Assembly: GCF_030936135.1 (NCBI RefSeq)
Contig: NC_082603.1
Span: 14,724,880 to 14,788,879 of the forward strand
DNA length: 64,000 bases
Source of the DNA: Gavia stellata
Lineage: Eukaryota; Chordata; Aves; Gaviiformes; Gaviidae
Direction: 5' to 3'
The position numbers were made by a program, and so were the translations under genes. A model generated the notes under the pieces. The model saw only the letters and a program-made list of their open reading frames with translations, made no database searches and had not been told where the DNA came from. Shown here piece after piece: positions 29,201 through 39,400 of the stretch (the stretch's first letter is position 1; each line of letters starts with the position of its first letter).

Positions 29201-32200
29201 TCCTACTCCAGCTCTCAGCTGCTACGAAAGGGGTTTCATCACTTGGAAATAACTTGCATATCTATCTGAGCTGCCTTTCGGTTGACATGACTGGATAATT
29301 GCAACCGTCTTAACATGGCGTATTTATCTCTCTCTGAAGCTTTTAGAAAGATTATCTAGCAACAGAGGCACCATACATATCTGTCCTCTCAAAGATGACT
29401 TTTCATAGATAACAATTATGTCTGCATGCTTAGAAGGATAAGAAATAACAAAGAAACAATCAAATCTTAAATCCTGCAGAAAATGGCTTTGCAGAAAATG
29501 TGTCCTCATTGAAGAAAGTTCTCAACTTTACAGCTGTGTAAATTTTTTGCGTTGCAAACTTTAGTTAATGCAGTAAGGCTGTAACAAAAATAAGCCATTA
29601 ATTTGTAAAAGAGTAGTTAAGTGGGAACACCTACCATAAATAAAGATCCCATTGTCTTAGGCTGCATATCATGGTATTTATAGTTTGACCACAAATGCAA
29701 GTGTGGTGAGTTTTGAGCTTACCCTCCCCGCTTCTTTTCTTAAATCTGCAATGTTTTGCAGCATATATCAAGGATTTCTTAAAATTACCTGACTGGTTCG
29801 TATCTATTACAAGATCCTCAAAAAGCTGCAGAATGTATAAGCAATAAGTCAAGCGTTACTCTAGCAAGACAAGAATAGGTAAGTGAAGTCAAAGAACTAA
29901 ATCCTGCTGTCCATGACACCACTGTAAGTCAAGAGAAGCTGCTTGAAAGCCATACCTGACCCAAGTTATTGGGCCAGAAAATTTCAAAGTTAATTCTCTT
30001 GATCTTCTAATGTTGCTATCCATTTACTGTGGTTTGAGTTCAGGCTTGACAATCAACTACTCAGTACTTACTAATACAACAGAAGGACAGCAAGCAGCAT
30101 GCTATTTGGCAGAGAGTACAAACGATCTTTTTCTGCCTGTTTACTTTCTAGTCAGCTTACTCTTCCAATCACCTAAGAAATGTATTGCAATCTCCAATTA
30201 AAAAAAGGTGGTTCTGCAGATAGTCTGAAATACAGTTCAGCATATACTGAAACAACGGACATAAGACAACTGAGTCCATTCTCTAAAAAAGACTACTTAT
30301 ATTTTTTTAATTTTTATTAAACCTCTAAGTGAACTAAATTGGCAAAAATTGTTACAGGTTAAAACAAACAAAGACACACCCCCACCCCCCCAAATAAAAG
30401 TGAAAGAAAAAAAAAATTAATTTTGAACAACATAGGACCTTTTGCTCATTTTATAGGGACTGTGTAAGGGACAGCTGCATCAAGTATTCTTAAGGTTAAT
30501 ATATATTAAAATAACAAATTCATACATTGGGCATACACATACCACATTTTCATGAACATGTGTATGCACATAAATACATGGTAAAAGCAGTTATCAACAT
30601 TTTGTAGACTTTTAAATTCTTTTTTTAAAATCTTTTGGCTGATGATGCTGAGTTGCTAAGACTTTTTAACTAATATATGCAGCCTAAATGACTTTGGGTT
30701 CTCCGAAACAAGCATTACAAGCTTTATCTATTTACTTAGTTTCTGGATGAAAAAACCAGCCCTATTAAAATCAAAGGCCAACTCCTATTGACTTAAGTGG
30801 CTTAATACGCTCTAAAATCCACAGCTCCAATTTTGCCCTCCTTTATACTAATGAAAATCCTAAATAATTGCTCCAAAGTCAGTACACACTCATAGGATAA
30901 AGATGAAAAGAGCAGGAGGGTCATTTTATTTTATAGCTTAGCTTGATACTTTTGTGACTGATTAACTCCAGTGTCACAGACAAAGAACTTAAATGCCTTT
31001 GATTTGTATGTTTATGTAAAATAATGGAAAATCTGGGATATTGAATTGACTCACAATAAAATTGTGTCATGAAAGACTGATTGGGAAGGCTATTCATGTG
31101 TTAGAATATGTTACGAATGAAAGAGGCTTCTGGAAAGACTTTTAAAAAGAGACAGAAAGAGATGCTCAAACACTGTGTCAAAAGAGCCTGAGGCTTTAAT
31201 CACGAGACAAATTAACTCTTTACTTTTACAAGAAATAAAAACTAGTTAATGCTAACTATATACAAAGACAACTATTCAAAAAATCCCAGCAAAATCTGGT
31301 CAAGTATGCAAAGGTCATTGGTATGTGCATGGTATGTGTTTGCCTCTTTGCAGCACACCTTCCAGGCACTCTTTGCTACATCTCCTGATTTGGGAAAGTT
31401 AACGGTCTCTTTGTTACGCGTACAGCACGGACAGTGCTCTAACACCACAGAATTACTGGTATTAAACCTCCTCTGCTCATACTGTCCTATGCTGACTTAG
31501 AAGAATGGCCTTTAATCATTTAATAGTTTGGCTCTTTTGAACCGCTAGCAAATCCACCAACTAGATGGATTTGGAATTCAGAATAGTATAAACCAAATAT
31601 TCCTATGTACAACTAAAAGGAGTACTCCTCTGCAAGCCAAACTTTTTACAGTTCAGTAAAAAAGAAAATCCTTTTCCCCTTTTCTCAAACAGCTGACGGA
31701 AAAGAAATTCTTTGCTTGCTTGGGGGGGGGGGGGGGGGGGGGGGAAGGAGGGAAAAAAAAAATCCTTCTTTCAAATTTCATGCCCAAGTTCTCATTGCAG
31801 ACTGTATTCTGGTTAGCCTGTAGTCTTGTTTTGCTAGGACTGAATGCAATAGCTTCCCTAAACTATCACTAGCATTAACTCAGACAACAAACTATCATGG
31901 TCTCATAAGGACTTCTAATTTTTTCCCCATGTTCACATTTTAGAAAACGAGTTCTTGAAGAGTTTAACCAATTCTATTGCAGAACGTCTCACTGCGAAAT
32001 TGATAATAAAGTTAAACGTAAATTTAAGACAGTTAATTTCCCTTTGCATTTTCATATTTTCAGGCAGATTTTTTTCTCCTAAAAACATATTAAAAGCGTC
32101 ATACACATTTGTATGAGCAACAGCCAAAACCATGTGTTTGTTAAACTTAAATATAATGTCACCAAACCTTGGCTTTTAAAAAGAAAAAAAACCTAAAAAA

Positions 32201-32932
32201 TCACACACCAGATTCTGATGCACTGCCAGGGTTTACCACGTGGGCCACGCGCTCCTGCCACCACAAGGCACAAAGTTCACACAGGCCGCCTGACTCTAAC
32301 CCGAAGCTGAGATTATGACACAGGCTCTCGGCTGCAACAGGTGCTGCTGACAAAAAAAGCCTTCCAGTAAGATCAATCCAGGCTTGAAAGTCTCCTTTAA
32401 AGAAAGGTCTGCTCCCAAGCCTCATAAAGCCCCCCCAAAACAAAACCACCAAACCACCGACTAATACCTTGGGGGAAGCGGGAGGAGAGCTTTGCACTCC
32501 CAGGCAGAAAAGCACCTGCTCTCCAGCCTGCCTCGCTGCAGCGCAGCAGCAGGAGCCCCAGAAGGCCCCATTTCACAGGACCACGAAGAGTCACGCAGTT
32601 ACAAACAAGCCTTTGGAGGAGCACGAGGACTGCCGAGCTCAGCGCAGGCAGCCTCAGCAGCAGGCTCGAGCCCAGCCTCCCCTCAGGCGAGCCCGGGTGT
32701 CGGCCTACGGTGGAGCCAAACCCCGGCGAGCCGGCCTGGCCTTTGCGGGCAGCCCCGCCATCTCACAACGTCCCTCAGAGGGAGGCGTCTCCGGCGCGAG
32801 TTTCGGCCAGGCCCGCTGCCGGCTCCGCCGCGAGGCGCGGCACTTACCGAGCCCCAGCACCGGGATGCTCCGGCCGTTGGCGAGCGGCAGCGCGGGGCAG
32901 CCGCGCGCCCCGCCCCCCTCCGCCGCGGCCAT
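8172..32932 (-). CDS. Aldo-keto reductase, YtbE/glyoxal reductase-like (partial: first three coding exons)
   Basis: Three minus-strand exons (32848-32932, 15783-16031, 8172-8273) join in phase to about 145 residues of an aldo-keto reductase, a TIM-barrel NADPH-dependent carbonyl/aldehyde reductase that is normally cytosolic. [15 protein letters not shown] is the N-terminal hairpin and first strand. HIDTAKRYG supplies Asp54 and Tyr59, TTKLW supplies Lys84 and LIHWPD supplies His117, so the whole D-Y-K-H tetrad is present; K84 and H117 even keep the classical AKR1 numbering. The short [13 protein letters not shown] loop and the [20 protein letters not shown] stretch resemble the bacterial-type vertebrate paralogue more than AKR1A/B/C. 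The rest of the barrel, including the SxGVSNF, NQVE and IPKS motifs, was not found and probably lies beyond position 1. The substrate is unknown. The gene shares a CpG-island promoter with DPH5. Confidence 0.87.
8274..15782 (-). other. Aldo-keto reductase intron 2 (7.5 kb)
   Basis: Bounded by the exon 2 donor and exon 3 acceptor. AT-rich, with no recognised exon, RNA gene or interspersed repeat. It contains an AT tract flanked by an 18-bp repeat (12961-13016) and an A-run/G-run junction near 14009-14035. Confidence 0.8.
12961..13016 (+). repeat. AT microsatellite between 18-bp direct repeats
   Basis: TAACTTCACAGATATATT occurs at 12961-12978 and again at 12999-13016, with only AT alternation between them. 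This looks like slippage or local duplication. Confidence 0.9.
15783..16031 (-). CDS. Aldo-keto reductase exon 2 (Asp, Tyr and Lys of the active site)
   Basis: Acceptor tttgtttag at 16032, donor CCTTG|gtatga at 15782. Length 249 nt, entering and leaving in phase 1. Encodes [32 protein letters not shown] with the catalytic Asp and Tyr, [10 protein letters not shown] with the catalytic Lys, and [11 protein letters not shown]. This matches AKR signature 1 approximately. Confidence 0.93.
19321..19460 (+). repeat. A/C-rich low-complexity stretch with (AC)7
   Basis: A purine-A and C-rich segment with few T and almost no G, including CCCCCCAACCCCCCC and an (AC)7 dinucleotide run at 19446-19459. Confidence 0.85.
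20348..20986 (+). pseudogene. CR1 ORF2 fragment, RT C-terminal region with FADD motif
   Basis: About 212 uninterrupted codons of CR1 reverse transcriptase, from VLFNIF through [10 protein letters not shown]. The frame runs into the AT-rich duplication and stops at 20984-20986 after [10 protein letters not shown]-terminal endonuclease and most RT motifs are missing, so it cannot be an active element. Few disabling changes suggest a fairly recent insertion. Confidence 0.9.
20350..21336 (+). mobile_element. CR1 LINE, 5'-truncated, with reverse-transcriptase remnant
   Basis: A 5'-truncated CR1 non-LTR retrotransposon. The 3' end, GGTTGGACTAGATGATCTCC followed by CCTTCCAACCCCTATC and ATTCTGTGATTCTGT, is the CR1 hallmark. 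An open frame from 20348 to 20986 encodes the C-terminal part of the reverse transcriptase: [12 protein letters not shown], the catalytic FADD box ([10 protein letters not shown]), [16 protein letters not shown] and [14 protein letters not shown] second frame (21062-21259) carries the CR1 tail, [13 protein letters not shown] to [12 protein letters not shown]. Between them lies an AT-rich duplication that breaks the frame. It sits in reductase intron 1, antisense to that gene. No target-site duplication is evident, as usual for CR1. Confidence 0.97.
20954..21015 (+). repeat. 34-bp AT-rich tandem duplication within CR1
   Basis: GATTATTATATATTAATGCT at 20954 recurs in slightly altered form from 20988 (GATTATTATATATTTATGCT). 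The usual CR1 sequence here is a single 'ttaatgcttataaatat' stretch. The extra copy shifts the CR1 tail out of the RT frame. Confidence 0.75.
31722..31744 (+). repeat. Poly(G) run, 23 G
   Basis: An uninterrupted G23 tract followed by AAGGAGGG and an A run, inside reductase intron 1 about 1.2 kb downstream of its first exon. On the transcribed (minus) sense it is poly(C). It can form a G-quadruplex on the plus strand, and its length may be an assembly estimate. Confidence 0.95.
32848..32932 (-). CDS. Aldo-keto reductase exon 1 (start codon)
   Basis: The ATG at 32932-32930 has a strong context (A at -3, G at +4). It opens [20 protein letters not shown], then RSIPVLGL and the first base of a glycine codon, followed by donor G|gtaagtg. 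An Ala/Gly-rich GC-rich lead is typical of CpG-island first exons. The frame is open upstream to about 33007 without another ATG, so this is the best start. Confidence 0.86.
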
Positions 32933-33238
32933 GCTTACCGGCCCGCGCGCTCCCCGCCGCGGGGGACTACAGCTCCCGGCAGCCCCTGCGGCCGCCGAGC
33001 GCCGCAAAGCGCGGAGGGGGCGTGGCCGCAGGCGGCGGCGCGGCCGGCGGGAGGCAGGTGGGAGACGGGCCGTTGGCGGCGGCGGATGGGTGCGCGGGGG
33101 GGAGGGTGTGCACCTGGCGTGAAGAGGCCGGTGACAGGAGCGGGGAGACGTGGGACGCGGTCTCGGCCGGGGGCGGCGGTCGGTGGCGTGGCGGGGCGTG
33201 AGGCGCCCCGGCTGATCCCTGTTTCCCTCCCGTGATAG
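32933..33238. promoter_or_regulatory. Bidirectional promoter, aldo-keto reductase / DPH5
   Basis: Only about 300 bp separate the reductase ATG (minus) from the acceptor of the first DPH5 coding exon (plus), so both genes must initiate in this TATA-less GC-rich gap or just around it. ACTACAGCTCCCGGCAG at 32966-32982 resembles the ZNF143/Staf promoter motif (ACTACAnnTCCCAGnATGC), which is common in bidirectional promoters. GGGGGCGTGGCC at 33016-33027 is a Sp/KLF-type box. The DPH5 non-coding first exon is probably inside this interval. Confidence 0.75.
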
Positions 33239-33289
33239 GTGGCGACGTCGGCGGCAGCGGGCCTGGCGGCTGTAGCGGCCTCCCCAGGG

Positions 33290-33424
33290 ATGCTGTACCT
33301 GGTCGGGCTGGGCTTGGGGGATGCCAAGGACATCACGGTGAAGGGGCTGGAGGCGGTGAGGCGGTGCCGCAGGGTGTACCTGGAGGCCTACACCTCCGTC
33401 CTCACGGTGGGCAAGGAAGCGCTG
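33290..33424 (+). CDS. DPH5: DPH5 first coding exon (residues 1-45)
   Basis: Encodes 45 whole codons, [17 protein letters not shown] to ...LTVGKEAL, the SAM-binding N-terminus. The exon itself probably begins at 33239, after an acceptor (tttccctcccgtgatag) at 33238. Between 33239 and 33290 the frame is open but has no ATG, so 33290 is the start; G at -3 gives a moderate Kozak context. The donor is CTG|gtaggt at 33425. An alternative acceptor (ctccccag) ends at 33287. The upstream non-coding exon is not fixed; one candidate donor is GAGGCAG|gtggg at 33057/33058. Confidence 0.95.
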
Positions 33425-36400
33425 GTAGGTCGGGCCGCTGCCGCCGCACAGAGCCCTGACGCCTCGGGTGAGGGGGGTGCCGGGGCCGGTAGGTCAGTAA
33501 CAGCAGGAGAAACCAGCGGTGCACGTTCTGGGAGAAAGTATGTACGTGACCTTCACATACTATATTTTATGGGAGAAATCGTTTCGCCACCTTGTGAGAA
33601 GACTGGAGCGAAAATAAAATTTTCCTTCCTACAAGTATTGCAACTAGTTTTCATCTCAAATTCTGACAGTGTATGGAGATGCTGAAATGTTGGAGAACTT
33701 GGTTAGAAAAACGTCTGATCTGTTTAGAAACAAAAAAAATCAAAAGACATAGCAGAAAAATACATGTTTTGGAGCCTTGGACCTCTGTATCAGCCCGAGG
33801 TATTATGGTGTGGCTGCTGGGAATAGTACTTTGACCGTCTCACATTTCCATGTTTCCTTGTGGGCCAAGCTGCCTCACCACGTTGAGACTTCCAGAACAT
33901 GCACAGTTCAGTCAGAGATGGGCTGTTGAACAACATGGAGATAAGCTTTTTGTTCGTAAACACACCTTATGGAAGAAGACAGTAGTAAAAATGTACAAAT
34001 TATAACTCTGATGGGTTCACTGGTCATAGAAAGATGAAGTTTAATGTTGAAATAATACCAAAAAAAGAGCTTACCTACCCACAGAACAGGGATCTCACTT
34101 CTGAATAAGCTGTGTAGTACTATATACTATACAGAGATGCTATCTGGGTCTTGGATGCTGTATAGCCATAATGTACTTGTATGCATACCTGTATGTACAT
34201 ACAGCACATGAGACTTTTAGCTTGCAGTCAGCATTATATGGTTTCCAGATACAAGCTAGGCTAGAATATTTGGAGGCATCTCTGGTATATCCGCTGTGTT
34301 TTGAAGTGAAGATATACTCCATGTTTTTCTGGTTTTTTCAGTACACTGAAGTGTTATTACACACGTGAGGTTGATTCTGGAAATAAAGGCATTTGAAACA
34401 TACAAAGAGAAATTATGATTACTGAGCTGCTGAAGAAAAGCGAAGCACACGATCAAATACATGTTTACCTCTATACATAGTAAAGTATTTCTTACAGAGA
34501 ACTGAAGATGAAGGATTAATATGAAATCGTTCCTTAGATGTGGTTAGTTACAATGTATTAAGGAAAAATCTAAAAAACTAGGTTGTGTTATAGCTAGTGT
34601 TGTATTTGTATCTGGTTTGATGTCAGTATTATAACTAACCTAAGCAGTTAGGCTCAGACTTGTGAGAGGGGATGCCTTAGATGACCAGTTAAATTAACTA
34701 TACCTAGAGTCCGCCCAGGTACCTTCAGTGTGCAGGTGTGATTGAGCTGTTTTTAGAGCAGCTCCTCAATTGGCACAGAAGGCACAAAAAACCAAGTCAG
34801 TATCAGAATAATGTGCTTGACATTTTTGTCAGCGTGGGAGCTGCTGTATGGGAAGCTCGGGGGTTCTTGCAAGGGGAGGCAGGGCTCTCTAAGACATGGG
34901 TCAGACTGCTGGGGAGAACAATAAGAGTTGGCCATTCCAGTGTCCATTGTCTGTGTTCCTGAGTGAGCACCCGAAGAGATACGAAAATGCTCTTAAGTGT
35001 CTTATTTTCATGTTTCTTATTAATTTAAATTTCTAGGAAGAATTTTATGGAAAAGAATTGATTTTGGCTGACCGAGAAACGGTGGAACAAGAAGCAGATA
35101 GCATTTTAAAAGAAGCTGATGTTTGTGATATCGCATTTCTTGTAGTTGGTGATCCTTTTGGGTAAGACAAACCAACATTTTAATTATTGCTGTAGCTTCA
35201 TCACTGTCTTTTTTCAATAGGAAGGAACCATACTCCGTAACTGTAATTCTTTATGAAGAAGATGATTTTCAGACCAGAAGCACTTTTTATGTCTTTGTAT
35301 ATTTTTCATTGCATTAAAAATACACATGCAATTGTCTACACTTTATCTTGCTTTCAAGTTCCTTGCCCAGATATCCCTTATAGACAGGAATGTGGACCCT
35401 CCAGTATATATAAATCTTCCCTTCAGCAATCACTTATCATTTCATTCTCCATGCTAGCTTTTACAGAGAGTATTTTGTTCCCTGTTTTATCTGCTAACAG
35501 AAGAAAGTCTAGGATATCACATAATGAAGAAATGTGCTACATTTTGAGAGAGTATTCTTTTAGTTGCTATTTGTACTTATAAACTGCAGCTTTTATGCTC
35601 AGTTGTTTTAGAATGAGTACCGATTGTTGGGTTTCGTACAGTGCTTCTGCTTTGATATATGCTAGTTTTTAAAACCACTTGGGTCATTATAAATGTCTTC
35701 TCATTTTGGTTTATTAAGCCTTTTGTTTCCACTTTTTATTCCTGCTGAAAGGTATAGTCTTTTTCTATTCTCAGAAGGATCTCCTTCTGTCTTTTCAGTC
35801 AGGCATCATCAATCTGTAATGTCAAGCCTTACAGAAGAGCTTTTAGTTTCCAGCTGGTGATTCAGGATTTATACCACAGTGTTAAGGGGCACAAGAAAAA
35901 TCAAATCACTGAGCACCCTATTTGAGAGTGAAAAAATAGAGAGTTTATGAAAAAGAGGAGCAGTGTGCACATCTGTCAAAAGCAGATAATTTATGTAAAT
36001 ACAGGTTGAAGGGAATTGGCAAGAGAATATTATATAAACTAGTACTTATGGGCAGATGATGCTGTATTTCAGAAATATAAATTATACTTTCAATGCATGT
36101 TAACATTAAAATTAGGATTCACGTAGAGTGTAGTCACGTTACCTGTACCCTTGTGCTCTGATCCAGTGACTGATGTCAGTACATCAGATGAAAAAAAAAT
36201 CTACATGTATTGAAATGTAACTGCTACTTGTAAGCAGTATCTTCCTCTGCCTCGGTTATCACTAGTTTCGGTGTTAAAATACTTCAATTCTGATTAACAT
36301 AGTACATCATTGTAGAAAACTACCCTTTTTTTTTTGAATGAGTTGCTTCTCTCTAAATGTTTATATTCTTAGTTCTTAATATTGCAGCTAGAACTGCTCC

Positions 36401-39400
36401 TATACCCACATAGAGCCCTAGGGATTTAAGGGTTCATGAGGTTACTAGGAAAGAGTACTCAATGTTTCTGTCCTAAGAGAAGCCATATGGGAGGAGCATA
36501 GAAGCCATGTGACTGCAGCTGATTGTAGAGTTTCAAGTATATTTGCAGGTAAGAAGAGTACTTGGCAGCCTTAGGAAATCTCAGGTGTTGGCGGTTAATG
36601 GTTAAAGTGATAAAACAAGCTGTGCCCCATTGTTCTTCTCACTGTTGTTCCGCATATGTGGTAACAGCTATGGATGTGCTAGCAGGAACCTGACAACTTT
36701 AACAGTATACTGGAAAGCCCACCTTCATCTCGCCTGGTGCTAACATTCATATTATTACTACCCATAAAACTTAAAATCTGTATCAGTGACAGAAAATACT
36801 AGCATAGCTCTGGGTGCAGAGGGCTGATTCCATGAAGTCTTTGCTGGTATTAGCTGTGTGCTCATGAGGGCACTTTTGCTTTTAGCTACAGTCATTGTGG
36901 ACAGATCTATTGGGAGAAAATACTGGCTGGAGCAAATTTCAGTGAATAAAGCCAGCTGATTCCTTGGTCAGTATTAGCATAACCACAAAATCCTCCAGTG
37001 CTCCTTGTCCAATGTATGTGAAGGGTACTTACATACAAGGCTGTAAAACTAGTCCCCTCTTCTCTTAGAGCAGGCATTCTTAAATCACCTTTGCTTACGG
37101 AAGCGAGGAGCATAGTTTGTTTACTAACCAAAGTGTGGTTTTAAATCACTTCACTGCATTTTCCTAAGTCTGGGAGCCTGCTTGTATCAGGGTCTCTGAT
37201 TTCCCACCATTCAGATTCCTCTATTTTCATTCCTCCAGTGAAATTGATTTCTTCTTGAAATGATTGATCCTTACAGCTTTGCCAGCTGCTGCCACATTTG
37301 TGTTCCAGTCTGAAGCACCTGGTCTGCTGATGGGTGCTAGTCAGACATGCAGTGTCAAAATTATCAGGCTAAAAATGAGGGGGAATTCTGTTAGGGTAAC
37401 TGAACCAGGCCAGGGTGAAAGCAGTCTTCCTGTTATTCTGATAGGCATATGCTATTTCTTTCTTTGCTTTCTTCTTTGGCATGGCCAGACAGAAGTGTGT
37501 GGTACATTTTGGGAATGAGATGGCTGAAGCCATTGTTCAGGTTTGAAAAATTTAGGCAAGGGATAGGTGCATTTTCATATTTCACACAGAAAATGGAGTG
37601 CCTAGCATGTATGTAAGCATACCTGCAAGCAAGATACATATGTAAACATTGTTGCAGTTCAAAGATTAGCTGGATCTGTATATACTTACTATCTTCGAAG
37701 GACTCTAATCCCAATTGTGTTAACTACAAGCCCAGTAATTCTTGCACCAGTCACTGCAAGGTGCTTATTGAGCATCAGACCTGGAGCCCAATTTAGCTCA
37801 GTTCTAAGCTTAACTAGAATTTTCTTAATAATTTCAGAATAAACTTGATCACTCAAACTTAGGCATTGTTAATTCGAGTAATTTGGCTTAAGTATTATAA
37901 AAGTTGACTTAGTCTAAAGATGTTTTTTTCTAAGTACTGCACGCAGTTCACCTCAGTCTGTTCAAAGTTCTTGTTTGAGTGTGTTGCTTTCCTGGCATGC
38001 ATTGGTGCAGATGGGAGAAGGCCTGGCTGTGCAGCGAATAAGGAAATATTGGAGTTTTGTTGAAGTCTATGCCAAATAAAGTTGACCTTTACGGTTCAAC
38101 AGATGTCCAACAGACACCTGCAGAAGACAAATGATAAATGGAACTTTCCTTTTCAAGTACTTGCCAAAGCTACTTTAAAAAGTAACAACTGTGTTGGTTT
38201 TACAGTTTTAATGACACCAGAAAGCTGCAAAGAACCGTAACATACTGAGGATGCCTGTATTTTCAGTTAGGGAAGGTGACATATGGAAGCCTTATTGGAG
38301 TTTTTAGTTTCCCGTAAAAATTAGTCAAGTTATTGTTGCCCTTCTGGCACCTCTGCATTGCCCTAGTTGTGAAGGGTTTAATTTTACTTTCAAAACAAAC
38401 TATAACGCTAGTAACACTTGGTCACTTTATCTTTTCAATCTTTAATGCCTTTCTTTTCTTAACACAGGGCCACAACACACAGTGACTTAGTACTACGTGC
38501 AGTAAAATTGGGGATTCCATACCAGGTCATTCATAATGCTTCAATAATGAATGCAGTGGGCTGCTGTGGTTTACAGGTAACGTTTTTGTATATATGCTAT
38601 TCCACAGCTGCTAAACTTGGAGTTGGTGAACTCTTCTACTGCTGTAGCAGTGCATGCATGTTGCAATCTGAAGTTTGAAGATCTGTAGCAACTGTATGCT
38701 TCTGTTGTCAGAATTTGTTAACACTTCCTTTTCAGCGTGCTATGTGTCAGCAAAAGTCCTTTAGATGAGCGCATGTGAAAATGAATAGTAACACTTCTAT
38801 TATTCTCTGCTCTCTAACTTCCCTCTGCCCCAGGAGACTTTGATATTTAAGTTATTTTACAGATAAAGCTTTGCTCGTGTTGGCTTCCTTATACTACTGA
38901 TGGTCACCTGATAAGTTTATTCTTAAATTAGGTTGTTATCCTATTGAGAAATATGCTGATCATGTCATAAAAGTAGCACATGCGCAAGCCTGTCTGTATG
39001 CCCAACTCGGATCATAACTAATTCCAAAATCTTGTATATGATGCATTCTTTCTCTCCAAGGTTGACCTGTTGCCCCTCTGCTGAGAGAGGAGGGATTTGC
39101 CTAGCCAAGGACTAGAAGAACAAATGACAGTTTTTGTGCTTCTTGAATGGCTAAAGTAGAAGTCTAGTGTCCCCGAAGAAAATACTTCACTGCTTCCTTT
39201 TACACGTGTATAGGTCCATTATTACTTTTCCTGCATGAAAAATGTTACGGCAGTGTATGTATCATAAATAATCACATATAAGTTAGTTGAAGTTTCCCCC
39301 TCTTGTCTTCATTCATTACTTTAACATAGAACCTGTCCTCTCAAGGTTCAGAATGGTTCCCTGTGTATGGGAACCCCTAAACCAAGCTCCCACTTTACCA

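Larger units (their letters stand above)
16032..32847 (-). other. Aldo-keto reductase intron 1 (16.8 kb)
   Basis: The long first intron typical of genes starting in a CpG island. The CR1 fragment (20350-21336), an A/C-rich simple stretch (19321-19460) and a G23 run (31722-31744) are the only notable contents. Short frames such as 19597-19992 and 22810-23202 (about 130 codons) have no recognisable family motif. Confidence 0.8.
32490..33480. promoter_or_regulatory. CpG island covering both first exons
   Basis: GC content rises abruptly from the AT-rich flanks to a CpG-dense block. It begins in reductase intron 1, covers the reductase start exon and the intergenic gap, and ends just past the first DPH5 coding exon. 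Long frames in this block (up to 247 codons in several frames on both strands) come from the lack of AT-rich stop codons and are not genes. Confidence 0.85.

Noticed and set aside
33239-33289. In-frame upstream extension of DPH5 from GTG at 33239
   Set aside because: There is no ATG in this stretch, and family members begin at the MLYL methionine encoded at 33290; the segment is 5'UTR in the same exon.
32469-33336. Several long overlapping frames (up to 247 codons) on both strands
   Set aside because: They lie in the CpG island, where stop codons are rare. They are Arg/Ala/Gly/Pro-rich and overlap the true reductase exon 1 and DPH5 start exon in other frames.
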